In this document: piece by piece, positions 12,500-20,662 of the stretch | How positions within the stretch are numbered: the stretch's first letter is position 1 | Layout: each line of letters starts with the position of its first letter | NCBI RefSeq assembly: GCF_011772445.1 | Contig: NZ_WVZN01000026.1 | Coordinates: forward strand, 58,960 to 122,959 | Reading direction: 5' to 3' | Origin: Hydrogenophaga sp. | GTDB taxonomy: Bacteria; Pseudomonadota; Gammaproteobacteria; Burkholderiales; Burkholderiaceae_C | DNA length: 64,000 bases | The notes under the pieces: generated by a model | What the model was told of the DNA's origin: nothing | The model's database searches: none | Seen by the model: only the letters and a program-made list of their open reading frames with translations | Translations under genes and position numbers: made by a program

Positions 12500-13456
12500 A
12501 TGAAATACGGCCCCATGTTCGAGCGCATCGACCTGCACCTGATCCGCGTGTTGCACACCGTGCTGACGGAGCGCAGCGTCTCGCGCGCGGCGATCAAGCT
12601 GGGCATGTACCAGCCGGCGGTGAGCGCCTCGCTCAAGCGCCTGCGCGAACTGGCCGGCGACCCCTTGCTGGTGCGTTCGGGCGCCGGCATGGTGCCCACC
12701 GTGGCCGGGTTGCGCATGATCGAGCCGGCCGCCGACATCCTGCGCAGCGCCGAGGTGCTGTTCTCCGACGCCCGCGCCTTCGACCCCGCCACCGCCACCC
12801 ACACCTTCAGCCTGGCCGCCAGCGACTACCTGGACCCGCTGTTCCTGCCCACGCTGGTCACGCAGATCAAGGCGCAGGCGCCCCACGCCAGCATCGACAT
12901 CCACCCGCTCTCGCGCGACGCCGACTACCGCACCCACCTCGCCCAGGGCACGGTGGACGTGGTGATCGGCAACTGGGCCCAGCCACCGGACGACCTGCAC
13001 CTGGGCCGCCTGTTCGGCGACGAGGTGGTGAGCCTGGTGGCCAGCCACCACCCGGCGGTGCGCCGCGGCTGGGACACCGAGGCCTGGCTCAGCGCCGAGC
13101 ACATCGCGCCCACGCCCACCCACCCGGGCGCGCGCGGTGTCATCGACGAGCACCTGGCCGCGCAAGGCCTCACGCGCCACATCACGGCGCGCTGCCCGCA
13201 CTTCGGGCTGATCCCGGCCATGGTGGCGGGCAGCCTGCTGGTGCTGACCACCGGGCGCCAGTACTGCGAACGCTACGTGGGCGCGCTGCCCGTGACCGTC
13301 CTGATGCCGCCGGTGAAGTTCCCCCGCATGATGTATTACCAGCTCTGGCACGAGCGCACCCACGCCTCCAATGCGGGGCGCTGGCTGCGCGAGCAGATCA
13401 AATCCGTCGCCGCCTCGCTGCGCGCGAGCGAATCCACCCGCGCCGAGGCCGCATGA
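12500..13456 (+). CDS. LysR-family transcriptional regulator, likely of purine catabolism
   Basis: A 318-residue LysR-type protein. Residues about 9-66 form the winged HTH (HTVLTERSVSRAAIKLGMYQPAVSASLKRLRE in two overlapping helices), followed by the linker and an effector-binding periplasmic-protein fold starting near HTFSLAASDYLDPLF. Its divergence from xdhA and its coupling to the ABC transporter downstream suggest it senses a purine intermediate and controls both (inference). The stop overlaps the ATG of the first 62-base repeat unit, which leads into the transporter gene. Confidence 0.9.
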   Translation: MKYGPMFERIDLHLIRVLHTVLTERSVSRAAIKLGMYQPAVSASLKRLRELAGDPLLVRSGAGMVPTVAGLRMIEPAADILRSAEVLFSDARAFDPATATHTFSLAASDYLDPLFLPTLVTQIKAQAPHASIDIHPLSRDADYRTHLAQGTVDVVIGNWAQPPDDLHLGRLFGDEVVSLVASHHPAVRRGWDTEAWLSAEHIAPTPTHPGARGVIDEHLAAQGLTRHITARCPHFGLIPAMVAGSLLVLTTGRQYCERYVGALPVTVLMPPVKFPRMMYYQLWHERTHASNAGRWLREQIKSVAASLRASESTRAEAA

Positions 13457-13576
13457 GTGCCGCACGGCCGCCCGAAGGCACTCGCACCGCAGCGCACCGC
13501 GCGAAGGTTTCACTATGAGTGCCGCACGGCCGCCCGAAGGCACTCGCACCGCAGCGCGCCGCGCGAAGGTTTCACT
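13453..13576 (+). repeat. Two tandem 62-bp units, each with a small ORF, SD and ATGA junction
   Basis: Units 13453-13514 and 13515-13576 differ by a single base. Each starts with ATG, encodes a 21-residue peptide beginning MSAARPPEGTRTA, contains an inverted repeat (GAGTGCC and GGCACTC) and ends GAAGGTTTCACT, which puts an AAGG Shine-Dalgarno seven bases before the next ATG. Because 62 is not a multiple of three, the stop of each peptide is the TGA of ATGA at the next start. Hence LysR, peptide 1, peptide 2 and the ATPase gene are linked by four-base overlaps. Whether the peptides are made is unknown. Confidence 0.9.
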
Positions 13577-15202
13577 ATGACTCCTGAGAACCTACGACTC
13601 GAACTCACCGGCATCACCAAGCGCTACCCCGGCGTGGTGGCCAACGACGGCGTCTCGCTCCGTGTGCGCCCCGGCGAGATCCACGCCGTGCTGGGCGAGA
13701 ACGGCGCCGGCAAGTCCACGCTGATGAAGGTCATCTACGGCGCGGCCAAGCCCGACGAGGGCACGGTGCGCTTCAACGGCCAGACCGTGCACGTGCGCAA
13801 CCCGCAGGAGGCCCGCGCCCTGGGCATCAGCATGGTGTTCCAGCACTTCAGCCTGTTCGATTCGTTTACCGTGGCGGAGAACGTGTGGCTGGGGTTGGAG
13901 AGCCGATCGCCGGGCCGCCCCAAGATCGGCTCTGCCCCTAGGGGGGAGGCGGCGCGCAGCGGCGCTTCGGGGGGGGCAGGTGCTTCGGTGTCGCTGGCGC
14001 AGGTGCGCGAGCAGGTGCGCGCCAAGGCCGGCGAGTACGGCCTGGACGTGGACCCCGAGCGGCCGGTGCACACCCTCTCGGTGGGCGAGATGCAGCGCGT
14101 GGAGATCATCCGTGCGCTGCTCACCAACCCGCAACTGCTGATCCTGGACGAGCCTACCTCGGTGCTCACGCCGCAGGCGGTGGAGAAGCTCTTCGTGGTG
14201 CTGCGCCAATTGGCGGCCGAGGGCTGCAGCATCCTCTACATCAGCCACAAGCTGCACGAGATCCGCGAGCTGTGCACCGCCTGCACGGTGCTGCGCGGCG
14301 GCAAGGTCACCGGCGTGTGCGATCCGCGCGAGGAGAGCAACGCCTCGCTCTCGCGCCTGATGATCGGCGCCGAGCCGCCCGAGTTGACGCACCGGCCCCT
14401 GCACGCGGGTGAGCCGGTGCTGCAGGTGCGGGCGCTCACCCTGGCCAGCGACGACCCGTTCGGCACTGCGCTGCACGAGGTGGGGCTCACCGTGCGCGCG
14501 GGCGAGGTGGTGGGCATCGCGGGTGTGTCGGGCAACGGCCAGGGCGAGTTGCTGCGCGCCCTCTCGGGCGAGGACGTGCGCGCGCCCGCCGGCAGCGTCC
14601 GCCTGGGCGATCGGGATGCCTCCGCCCTGGGCCCGGCGAAGCGCCGCGCGCTGGGATTGCACTTCGTGCCCGAGGAACGCCTGGGCCGCGGCGCCGTGCC
14701 CACGCTGTCGCTCGCGCAGAACCTGCTGCTGTCGCGGCGCGACGCGGTGGGCCGCGGCGGCTGGGTCCGCGTGGGCGCGCTGCGGCGGCAGGCGGCGGAC
14801 ATCATCGCGCGCTACCAGGTCAAGGCCAACGGCCCGGACGCGGCAGCCAAATCGCTGTCGGGCGGCAACCTGCAGAAGTTCATCGTCGGCCGCGAGATCG
14901 AGGCGAAGCCGAAGCTGCTGATCCTGAGCCAGCCCACATGGGGCGTTGACGTGGGCGCCTCGGCGCAGATCCGTGGCGAGATCCTGGCCCTGCGCGACGC
15001 CGGTTGCGCCGTGCTGGTGGTGAGCGAGGAGCTGGAGGAGCTGTTCGAGATCAGCGACCGTTTGCACGTAATCGCCAAGGGGCGTCTGTCGCCCAGCCTG
15101 GACCGCGCCGACGCCACGGTCGAGCGCATCGGCGAATGGATGTCGGGCCTGTGGGAGGCCACGCAGAACAACGAGAAGGAGACCGCGCATGCTGCGGCTT
15201 GA
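13577..15202 (+). CDS. ABC transporter ATPase, purine/nucleoside importer (NupO-like), with repeat-derived insertion
   Basis: A 541-residue protein with two fused nucleotide-binding domains, as in the importers that pair with BmpA-type binding proteins. The first domain has Walker A GENGAGKST (40-48), signature LSVGE (near 168) and Walker B LLILDEPTS; the second has a degenerate Walker A (GVSGNGQGE), signature LSGGN and LLILSQPTWGVD, the usual asymmetry. Residues about 109-138 (GRPKIGSAPRGEAARSG and neighbours) are extra between the Q-loop helix and the next helix and look like translated intergenic repeat. The ATG at 13577 is coupled to the repeat peptide upstream and the gene overlaps the first permease by 14 bases. 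Confidence 0.9.
   Translation: MTPENLRLELTGITKRYPGVVANDGVSLRVRPGEIHAVLGENGAGKSTLMKVIYGAAKPDEGTVRFNGQTVHVRNPQEARALGISMVFQHFSLFDSFTVAENVWLGLESRSPGRPKIGSAPRGEAARSGASGGAGASVSLAQVREQVRAKAGEYGLDVDPERPVHTLSVGEMQRVEIIRALLTNPQLLILDEPTSVLTPQAVEKLFVVLRQLAAEGCSILYISHKLHEIRELCTACTVLRGGKVTGVCDPREESNASLSRLMIGAEPPELTHRPLHAGEPVLQVRALTLASDDPFGTALHEVGLTVRAGEVVGIAGVSGNGQGELLRALSGEDVRAPAGSVRLGDRDASALGPAKRRALGLHFVPEERLGRGAVPTLSLAQNLLLSRRDAVGRGGWVRVGALRRQAADIIARYQVKANGPDAAAKSLSGGNLQKFIVGREIEAKPKLLILSQPTWGVDVGASAQIRGEILALRDAGCAVLVVSEELEELFEISDRLHVIAKGRLSPSLDRADATVERIGEWMSGLWEATQNNEKETAHAAA
13905..13990 (+). repeat. REP-like GC-rich element inserted in frame in the ATPase gene
   Basis: The segment contains several short dyads (GCCGATC...GATCGGC, CCCCTAGGGGGG, GCGCGCAGCGGCGC) in an arrangement like the intergenic repeats at 18421, 49629 and 50582, but here it is translated as about 30 Gly/Ser/Arg/Ala-rich residues. 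No frame is broken. The relation to the intergenic copies is structural, not a close sequence match. Confidence 0.55.
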
Positions 15203-16244
15203 AGTCCGTCCCCAGCCCTCGAAGCTGTGGGGCTACGCCTCGCCGCTGCTGGCGCTGGCCATCACGGTGCTCATCGGCATCGGCCTGTTCGAGGTGCTGG
15301 GCAAGGACCCGGTGCGCGGGCTGCAGGTGTTTTTCTGGGAACCCGTCAAGAACACCTATGCCATTTCCGAGCTGCTGGTGAAGGCCACGCCGCTGCTGAT
15401 CATCGCGCTGGGGCTGGCGGTGTGCTTCCGCTCCAACGTGTGGAACATCGGCGCCGAGGGGCAGTACATCATCGGCGCGGTGTTCGCCGGTGGCGTGGCG
15501 CTGCTGGCCGACAAGACCACGGGCCTGTGGATCGTGCCGGCGGTCATCCTGGCCGGCACGCTGGGCGGCATGCTGTGGGCCGGCATCACCGCGCTGCTGC
15601 GCGACCGCTTCAACGCCAACGAGATCCTGGTGAGCCTCATGCTCGTGTACGTGGCGGTGCAGGTGCTCAACTACCTCGTCTACGGCCCGTGGAAAGACCC
15701 GGGCGGCTACAACTTTCCGCAGACCAAGACCTTCGAGCGCGTCGCGCAGATGCCGCGCCTGATGGACGGCTCGCGCGTGAACATCGGCCTGCTGTTCGCG
15801 CTGCTGGGTGTGGCGGGCGTGTGGCTGTTCCTGTTCCGCACAGTGTCGGGCTACGCGCAGATCGTCGGCGGCCTGGCGCCCATGGCCTCGCGTTACGCGG
15901 GCTTCTCCTCGCGCAAGGCGCTGTGGGTGGCGCTGCTCGTGTCGGGTGGTGCGGCGGGCATGGCCGGTGCCTTCGAGGTGGCCGGCCCCATCGGTCAGCT
16001 TACGCCCTACGTGCCGGCCGGCTACGGCTTCGCGGCCATCATCGTGGCCTTCGTGGGGCGGCTGCACCCGGTGGGCATCGTGTTCTCGGCCGTGTTGATG
16101 AGCATGTTCTACATCGGCGGGGAGCTCGCGCAGTCGCGCCTGGGCCTGCCCAAGTCCATCACCGGGGTGTTCCAGGGGCTGCTGCTGTTCTCGCTGCTGG
16201 CCTGCGACACGCTCATCGCCTATCGCATCAAGTGGAGCAAGTGA
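15189..16244 (+). CDS. ABC transporter permease, BmpA/NupP type
   Basis: A 351-residue inner-membrane permease with about eight to ten hydrophobic helices. The hallmark of this family (BPD_transp_2) is the segment GLAVCFRSNVWNIGAEGQYIIGA (split here near residues 75-98) and the EAA-like loop ending in FVGRLHPVGIVFSAVLMS near 280. It should form a heterodimer with the second permease. The gene overlaps both the ATPase (14 bases) and the next permease (ATGA-type junction). Confidence 0.92.
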   Translation: MLRLEVRPQPSKLWGYASPLLALAITVLIGIGLFEVLGKDPVRGLQVFFWEPVKNTYAISELLVKATPLLIIALGLAVCFRSNVWNIGAEGQYIIGAVFAGGVALLADKTTGLWIVPAVILAGTLGGMLWAGITALLRDRFNANEILVSLMLVYVAVQVLNYLVYGPWKDPGGYNFPQTKTFERVAQMPRLMDGSRVNIGLLFALLGVAGVWLFLFRTVSGYAQIVGGLAPMASRYAGFSSRKALWVALLVSGGAAGMAGAFEVAGPIGQLTPYVPAGYGFAAIIVAFVGRLHPVGIVFSAVLMSMFYIGGELAQSRLGLPKSITGVFQGLLLFSLLACDTLIAYRIKWSK

Positions 16245-17164
16245 TGGAGTCCTACGCGCTGCTCATCGCCGCCACGCTCAACGCGGGCACCGTGCTGGCC
16301 ATCGCCTCGCTGGGCCTGCTGATCAACGAGAAGGCCGGCATCGTCAACCTGGGCGCCGAGGGCATGATGCTCTGCGCCGCGCTGGCCGGATTTGCCACGG
16401 TGGTGCACACCGGCAGCACCTGGGCCGGCTTCCTCGCGGGCATGGGGGCGGGCGCGCTGCTCGCGGCCGTTTTCGGCGTGCTGGTGATCTGGCTCAACAC
16501 CAACCAGTACGCCACGGGCTTGGCGCTCAGCCTGTTCGGCGCGGGTTTCTCGGCCTTTGCAGGCACCGGCTATGTGCAGGCCACGCTGCCCGAGCAGGTG
16601 CGCTGGTCCGTACCGGGCCTGGCCGACATCCCCTTCCTGGGCGCGGCCTTGTTCCGCCACCACCCCATGGTCTACGGCTGCGTGGCCATCGCCATCGGGC
16701 TCATCTGGTTCCTGTACCGCACGCGCGCGGGCCTGGTGCTGCGCAGCGTGGGCGAGAGCCCCGAATCCGCGCACGCCCTGGGCTACCCGGTCCGCCGCAT
16801 CCGCCTGCTGGCGGTGATGGCCGGCGGCGCGCTGTGCGGCCTGGCGGGCGCCTACGTGTCCACCGTGTACACGCCGCTGTGGGTGGAGGGCATGATCGCC
16901 GGCAAGGGCTGGATCGCCCTGGCGCTGACCACCTTCGCCACCTGGCGTCCCGCGCGCGTTCTGTTGGGCGCCTACCTGTTCGGCGGCGTCACCATGCTGC
17001 AGTTCCACCTGCAGGCCATCGGTTTGCAGATCCCCAGCCAGTTCCTGACCATGCTGCCCTACGTGGCGACCATCGTGGTGCTGGTGCTCATCTCGCGCAA
17101 CCCGACCTGGATCCGCGTGAACATGCCGTCGTCGATCGGAAAACCGTTCTACCCGGGTTCATAA
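16244..17164 (+). CDS. ABC transporter permease, BmpA/NupQ type
   Basis: The second, shorter permease (306 aa) of the same importer, with the matching motif LLINEKAGIVNLGAEGMML near residue 22 and the loop GKGWIALALTTFATWRPARVL near 222. The ATG shares its A with the upstream TGA. It has about eight predicted membrane helices. The binding-protein gene follows after 92 bases. Confidence 0.92.
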   Translation: MESYALLIAATLNAGTVLAIASLGLLINEKAGIVNLGAEGMMLCAALAGFATVVHTGSTWAGFLAGMGAGALLAAVFGVLVIWLNTNQYATGLALSLFGAGFSAFAGTGYVQATLPEQVRWSVPGLADIPFLGAALFRHHPMVYGCVAIAIGLIWFLYRTRAGLVLRSVGESPESAHALGYPVRRIRLLAVMAGGALCGLAGAYVSTVYTPLWVEGMIAGKGWIALALTTFATWRPARVLLGAYLFGGVTMLQFHLQAIGLQIPSQFLTMLPYVATIVVLVLISRNPTWIRVNMPSSIGKPFYPGS

Positions 17165-17256
17165 TTTGCTTGTCACATTGAATACCCTATGGGGGTAGCG
17201 TTGCAGCCGCTCCTCTCCACCCGATTCACCCCAACCGTCGACACCCGAGGACACCC

Positions 17257-18414
17257 ATGACCGACCTCCACAAGCGTTCCCTGTTCAAGGTCGCCGCGAT
17301 GAGCGCGCTGGCCGCTGCCGTGCTGATCGGCTGCGGCAAGAAGGAAGAAGAGGTGGCGGCGCCCGCGCCCGCCCCGGCGCCCGCGGCCCCCGCCGCCGCC
17401 CCCGCCGCGCCCGAGCCGCTGAAGATCGCCTTTGCCTACGTCGGCCCGGTGGGCGACGGCGGCTGGACCTTCGCGCACGACAACGGCCGCAAGGCGCTGG
17501 AGGCCGAGTTCGGCAACAAGGTCGTCACCAGCTTCGTCGAAAGCGTGCCCGAAAGCGCCGACGCCGAGCGCGTGATCCGCGACATGGCCTCCAACGGCAA
17601 TAAGCTCATCTTCGGCACCACCTTCGGCTACATGGAGCCCATGCTCAAGGTCGCCGCCGACTTCAAGGACGTGAAGTTCGAGCACGCCACCGGCTACAAG
17701 ACGGCCGAGAACCTGCGCACCTACGACAGCCGCACCTACGAAGGCGCCTACATGGCTGGCGTGATCGCGGGTTCCATGACCAAGACCAACACCCTGGGCG
17801 TGGTGGCCTCCATCCCTATTCCCGAGGTGATCCGCAACATCAACAGCTTCACGCTGGGCGCGCAGTCGGTGAACCCCAAGATCAAGACCAAGGTGGTCTG
17901 GGTGAACGGCTGGTTCGACCCGCCGAAGGAAACCGAGGCCGCGACCTCCCTGCTCAACGGCGGCGCCGACGTGCTGTTCCAGAACACCGACTCCTCCGCC
18001 GTGCTGCAGACGGCCGAGAAGGCCGGCAAGCGCGCCTTCGGCTGGGATTCGGACATGACCGCCTACGGCCCCAAGGCCCACCTGGGCTCGGCCGTCATCA
18101 ACTGGGGCCCGTACTACATCAAGGCCACCAAGGACGCGCTGGAAGGCACCTGGAGCACCGGTGGCGTGTGGTGGGGCCACAAGGAAGGCGCGATCGACAT
18201 GGTTTCCATCGCCGACGACGTGCCGGCCGAGACCAAGGCCAGGATCGACACCATCAAGGCCGGCCTGAAGGACGGCAGCTTCCACCCCTGGACCGGCCCC
18301 ATCGTGGACCAGGCCGGCAAGGAAGTGCTGGCCAAGGACCAGAAGGCCGACGACGCCTTCCTGGGCGGCATCAAGTTCTACGTCAAGGGCGTGGAAGGCA
18401 AAGTCCCGAATTAA
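17257..18414 (+). CDS. BMP-family substrate-binding lipoprotein of the purine importer
   Basis: A 385-residue lipoprotein: signal peptide with lipobox LIGC (Cys26), then a flexible Ala/Pro linker (about 33-55), then the BMP fold (FAYVGPVGDGGWTFAHDNGR, VIFGTTFGY-type loop and ETEAATSLLNGGADV). BMP proteins such as BmpA/PnrA bind purine nucleosides. Place in the operon directly after the ATPase and two permeases, and beside xdhAB, supports a purine ligand. A strong terminator and a REP-like element follow. Confidence 0.92.
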   Translation: MTDLHKRSLFKVAAMSALAAAVLIGCGKKEEEVAAPAPAPAPAAPAAAPAAPEPLKIAFAYVGPVGDGGWTFAHDNGRKALEAEFGNKVVTSFVESVPESADAERVIRDMASNGNKLIFGTTFGYMEPMLKVAADFKDVKFEHATGYKTAENLRTYDSRTYEGAYMAGVIAGSMTKTNTLGVVASIPIPEVIRNINSFTLGAQSVNPKIKTKVVWVNGWFDPPKETEAATSLLNGGADVLFQNTDSSAVLQTAEKAGKRAFGWDSDMTAYGPKAHLGSAVINWGPYYIKATKDALEGTWSTGGVWWGHKEGAIDMVSIADDVPAETKARIDTIKAGLKDGSFHPWTGPIVDQAGKEVLAKDQKADDAFLGGIKFYVKGVEGKVPN

Positions 18415-18420
18415 GGGGAC

Positions 18421-18495
18421 ACCCCCGCCGCGCTTCGCGCGACCCCCTCAAGGGGGCGGCACCTGCGGCCCGGCAAAGCCGGTTCCGCGGTGCCC
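18421..18495. repeat. REP-like intergenic element, copy A
   Basis: A GC-rich unit of about 75 bases made of hairpins in the order CGCGCTTCGCGCG, CCCCCTCAAGGGGG and GCCCGGCAAAGCCGG. Two near-identical copies are at 49629-49703 and 50582-50656. It lies between the binding-protein stop and the terminator. Confidence 0.85.
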
Positions 18496-18506
18496 TGGGT
18501 TGAAAA

Positions 18507-18534
18507 GGGCTGCCCAAGGGCAGCCCTTTTTGTT
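18507..18534 (+). terminator. Rho-independent terminator after the purine importer operon
   Basis: Perfect arms GGGCTGCCC and GGGCAGCCC, extended by AAAA upstream, followed by TTTTTGTTT. It ends the LysR-importer transcript four bases before the possible start of the Rieske gene. Confidence 0.92.
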
Positions 18535-18546
18535 TGAATGCACACC

Positions 18547-19542
18547 ATGATCGAACGGCAACTCTGGCATCCCGTGGTGGCGTCGCACATGCTGCGCGAG
18601 GCGCCGATGGCCCTGGGCCTGCTCGGTGAGTCGCTGGTGCTGTGGCGCGACCACGGCACCGTGCACGCCTGGGCCGACCGCTGCCCGCATCGGGGCGCGC
18701 GGCTGTCGCTGGGGCGGGTGCTCACCACGGTGCACGGCCCGCGGCTGGAATGCGCGTACCACGGCTGGCAGTTCGAGGCCGGCGGGCGCTGCCGCCACGT
18801 GCCGGCCTCGCCCGACTTCCAACCACCCCCCGGCCACGCCACCACGGCATTCGAGGCGCGCGAGGCGCACGGGCTGGTCTGGGTGCGGCTGGACACGCCC
18901 GGCGCCGAGCTCCCGCAGGCGCCGCCGGCCTTCCCCGAAGCCGGGGACAGCGCCTGGCGCCGCGTGGTCTGCGGCCCCTACGTGGTGGCCACCAGCGCGC
19001 CGCGGCTGGTGGAGAACTTTCTCGACCTCAGCCACTTCGGCTTCGTGCACGAGGGCTGGCTGGGCGAACGGGGCCACGCGCAGGTGATGAGCGGCGTGGT
19101 GAGCGAGAGCCCCGAAGGCGTGCAGGTGCTCAAGGCACGCGCCTGGCAGCCGCGCGGCTACGCCGAGGCCGAGAGCGGCGCCTGGATCGACTACGCCTAC
19201 GAGGTGCCACACCCTTACGCCGCACTGCTGCGCAAGGACGCGAGCGACGGCGACCCGGTGCGCAACGCCATTGCGCTCTTCATCCGCCCCGACGGCGAGG
19301 AGGCCTGCACCGCGTGGTTCGTTATGACCACGCAGAACGACCGGTCCAGTGACGAAGCGCTGATCGACTTCCAGGACACGGTGTTCGCGCAGGACCGGCC
19401 CGTGGTGGAATCGCAAAGCCCCAAGGCGCTGCCGATCGGCCGCACCGCGCGCGTGAGCGAGGTGCACGGCCCCGCCGACCGCGTGAGCAGCGCCTACCGC
19501 CGCTACCTTCAACGCCTGGGCATCGCCCTCGGAACCTGCTGA
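18547..19542 (+). CDS. Rieske non-heme iron oxygenase, possibly HpxD-like purine oxygenase
   Basis: A 331-residue ring-hydroxylating oxygenase alpha subunit of the VanA/PobA-like single-component class. The Rieske 2Fe-2S ligands are CPHRGA and CAYHGWQF (near 40-65), and the mononuclear iron ligands are in the segment NFLDLSHFGFVHEGW (near 155). An ATG nine bases upstream (18538) is also possible; no clear Shine-Dalgarno distinguishes them. Between a purine importer and an adenine deaminase, the best guess is a purine substrate, as for HpxD of the Klebsiella hpx cluster. The matching reductase is not in the window. Confidence 0.85.
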   Translation: MIERQLWHPVVASHMLREAPMALGLLGESLVLWRDHGTVHAWADRCPHRGARLSLGRVLTTVHGPRLECAYHGWQFEAGGRCRHVPASPDFQPPPGHATTAFEAREAHGLVWVRLDTPGAELPQAPPAFPEAGDSAWRRVVCGPYVVATSAPRLVENFLDLSHFGFVHEGWLGERGHAQVMSGVVSESPEGVQVLKARAWQPRGYAEAESGAWIDYAYEVPHPYAALLRKDASDGDPVRNAIALFIRPDGEEACTAWFVMTTQNDRSSDEALIDFQDTVFAQDRPVVESQSPKALPIGRTARVSEVHGPADRVSSAYRRYLQRLGIALGTC

Positions 19543-19549
19543 AGCCACC

Positions 19550-20569
19550 ATGAAGCCCGCCGACCTGAGCCCTGCCGAACTCGCCGCCCACCTGCCCAAG
19601 GCCGAACTGCACATCCACATCGAAGGCTCGCTGGAGCCCGAGCTGATCTTCGCGCTGGCGCAGCGCAATCACGTGAAGTTGCCCTATGCCAGCGTGGAGG
19701 CCCTGCGCGAAGCCTACGCCTTCACCAACCTGCAGAGCTTCCTCGACATCTACTACGCCGGCGCCAGCGTGCTGCTGCGGGAGGACGACTTCTTCGACAT
19801 GGCCTGGGCCTACTTCCAGCGCGCCTATGCCGACCGCGTGATCCACGCCGAGATCTTCTTCGACCCGCAGACCCACACCGCGCGCGGGGTGGACATCGGC
19901 GTGGTCATCGGCGGGCTGCGGCGCGCCTGCGAATGGGCGCAGGCCGAACTGGGCATGTCCAGCCGGCTCATCCTGTGCTTCCTGCGCCACCTCAGCGAGG
20001 AGGAGGCTTTCGCCACGCTGGAGGCGGCCTTGCCGTACCGCCAGCACTTCATCGGTGTGGGCCTCGATTCGAGCGAAGTGGGCCACCCGCCCGAGAAGTT
20101 CTCGCGCGTGTTCGCACGCTGCCGCGAACTGGGGCTGCGCATCGTCGCCCACGCGGGCGAAGAGGGGCCTCCAGCCTACGTCTGGAGCGCGCTGAACGAA
20201 CTCAAGGCCGAGCGCATCGACCATGGTGTTCGTTCCCTGGACGACCCCGCGCTGGTGGCCGAGCTCGCACGGCGGCGCACGCCGCTCACTGTGTGTCCGC
20301 TGTCCAACCTCAAGCTCTGCGTGGTGAAAGACCTGCGCGAGCACCCGATGAAACGACTGCTGGACGCCGGCCTGTGCGCCACCGTCAACAGCGACGACCC
20401 GGCCTACTTCGGCGGCTACCTCAACGCCAACTTCACGCAGACCGTGGAGGCCCTGGGCCTGTCACGCGATGAAGTCATCACCCTGGCACGCAACAGCTTC
20501 GATGCAAGTTTTATCGACGAAGACACCCGGCGACGCTACCTTGCGCGGGTGGACGCGGCGCTGGGCTGA
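19550..20569 (+). CDS. Adenine deaminase (adenosine deaminase family)
   Basis: A 339-residue zinc hydrolase. Metal and catalytic motifs are ELHIHIEGSLEPEL (His pair), HAGEEGP, RIDHGVRS and NSDDPAYFGG. The combination EGSLEPEL, FFDPQTH and GLDSSEVGHPP is characteristic of the branch that deaminates adenine rather than adenosine (Aah1/prokaryotic Ade type), although databases often name it adenosine deaminase. It converts adenine to hypoxanthine, a substrate of XdhAB. Starts seven bases after the Rieske gene, so probably in one operon. Confidence 0.9.
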   Translation: MKPADLSPAELAAHLPKAELHIHIEGSLEPELIFALAQRNHVKLPYASVEALREAYAFTNLQSFLDIYYAGASVLLREDDFFDMAWAYFQRAYADRVIHAEIFFDPQTHTARGVDIGVVIGGLRRACEWAQAELGMSSRLILCFLRHLSEEEAFATLEAALPYRQHFIGVGLDSSEVGHPPEKFSRVFARCRELGLRIVAHAGEEGPPAYVWSALNELKAERIDHGVRSLDDPALVAELARRRTPLTVCPLSNLKLCVVKDLREHPMKRLLDAGLCATVNSDDPAYFGGYLNANFTQTVEALGLSRDEVITLARNSFDASFIDEDTRRRYLARVDAALG

Positions 20570-20577
20570 GGCGTGCC

Positions 20578-20662
20578 GTGCGGTGAATGCGCGACCTATT
20601 CACCGCACACAGTGCGGTGAATAAGGTGTCAATGCGGCGAATGCGGCGTATATTCGCCGCAT
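20578..20662 (+). promoter_or_regulatory. Array of five alternating half-sites before the Fic-wHTH gene
   Basis: Five copies of the 11-mer (G/A)TGCGG(T/C)GAAT are present: forward at 20578, reverse at 20598, forward at 20612 and 20632, reverse at 20652. They form two divergent pairs, and the last pair overlaps the start codon at 20661. The pattern is that of a multi-site operator; the Fic protein downstream has a C-terminal winged helix and is the natural candidate repressor (inference). Confidence 0.75.
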
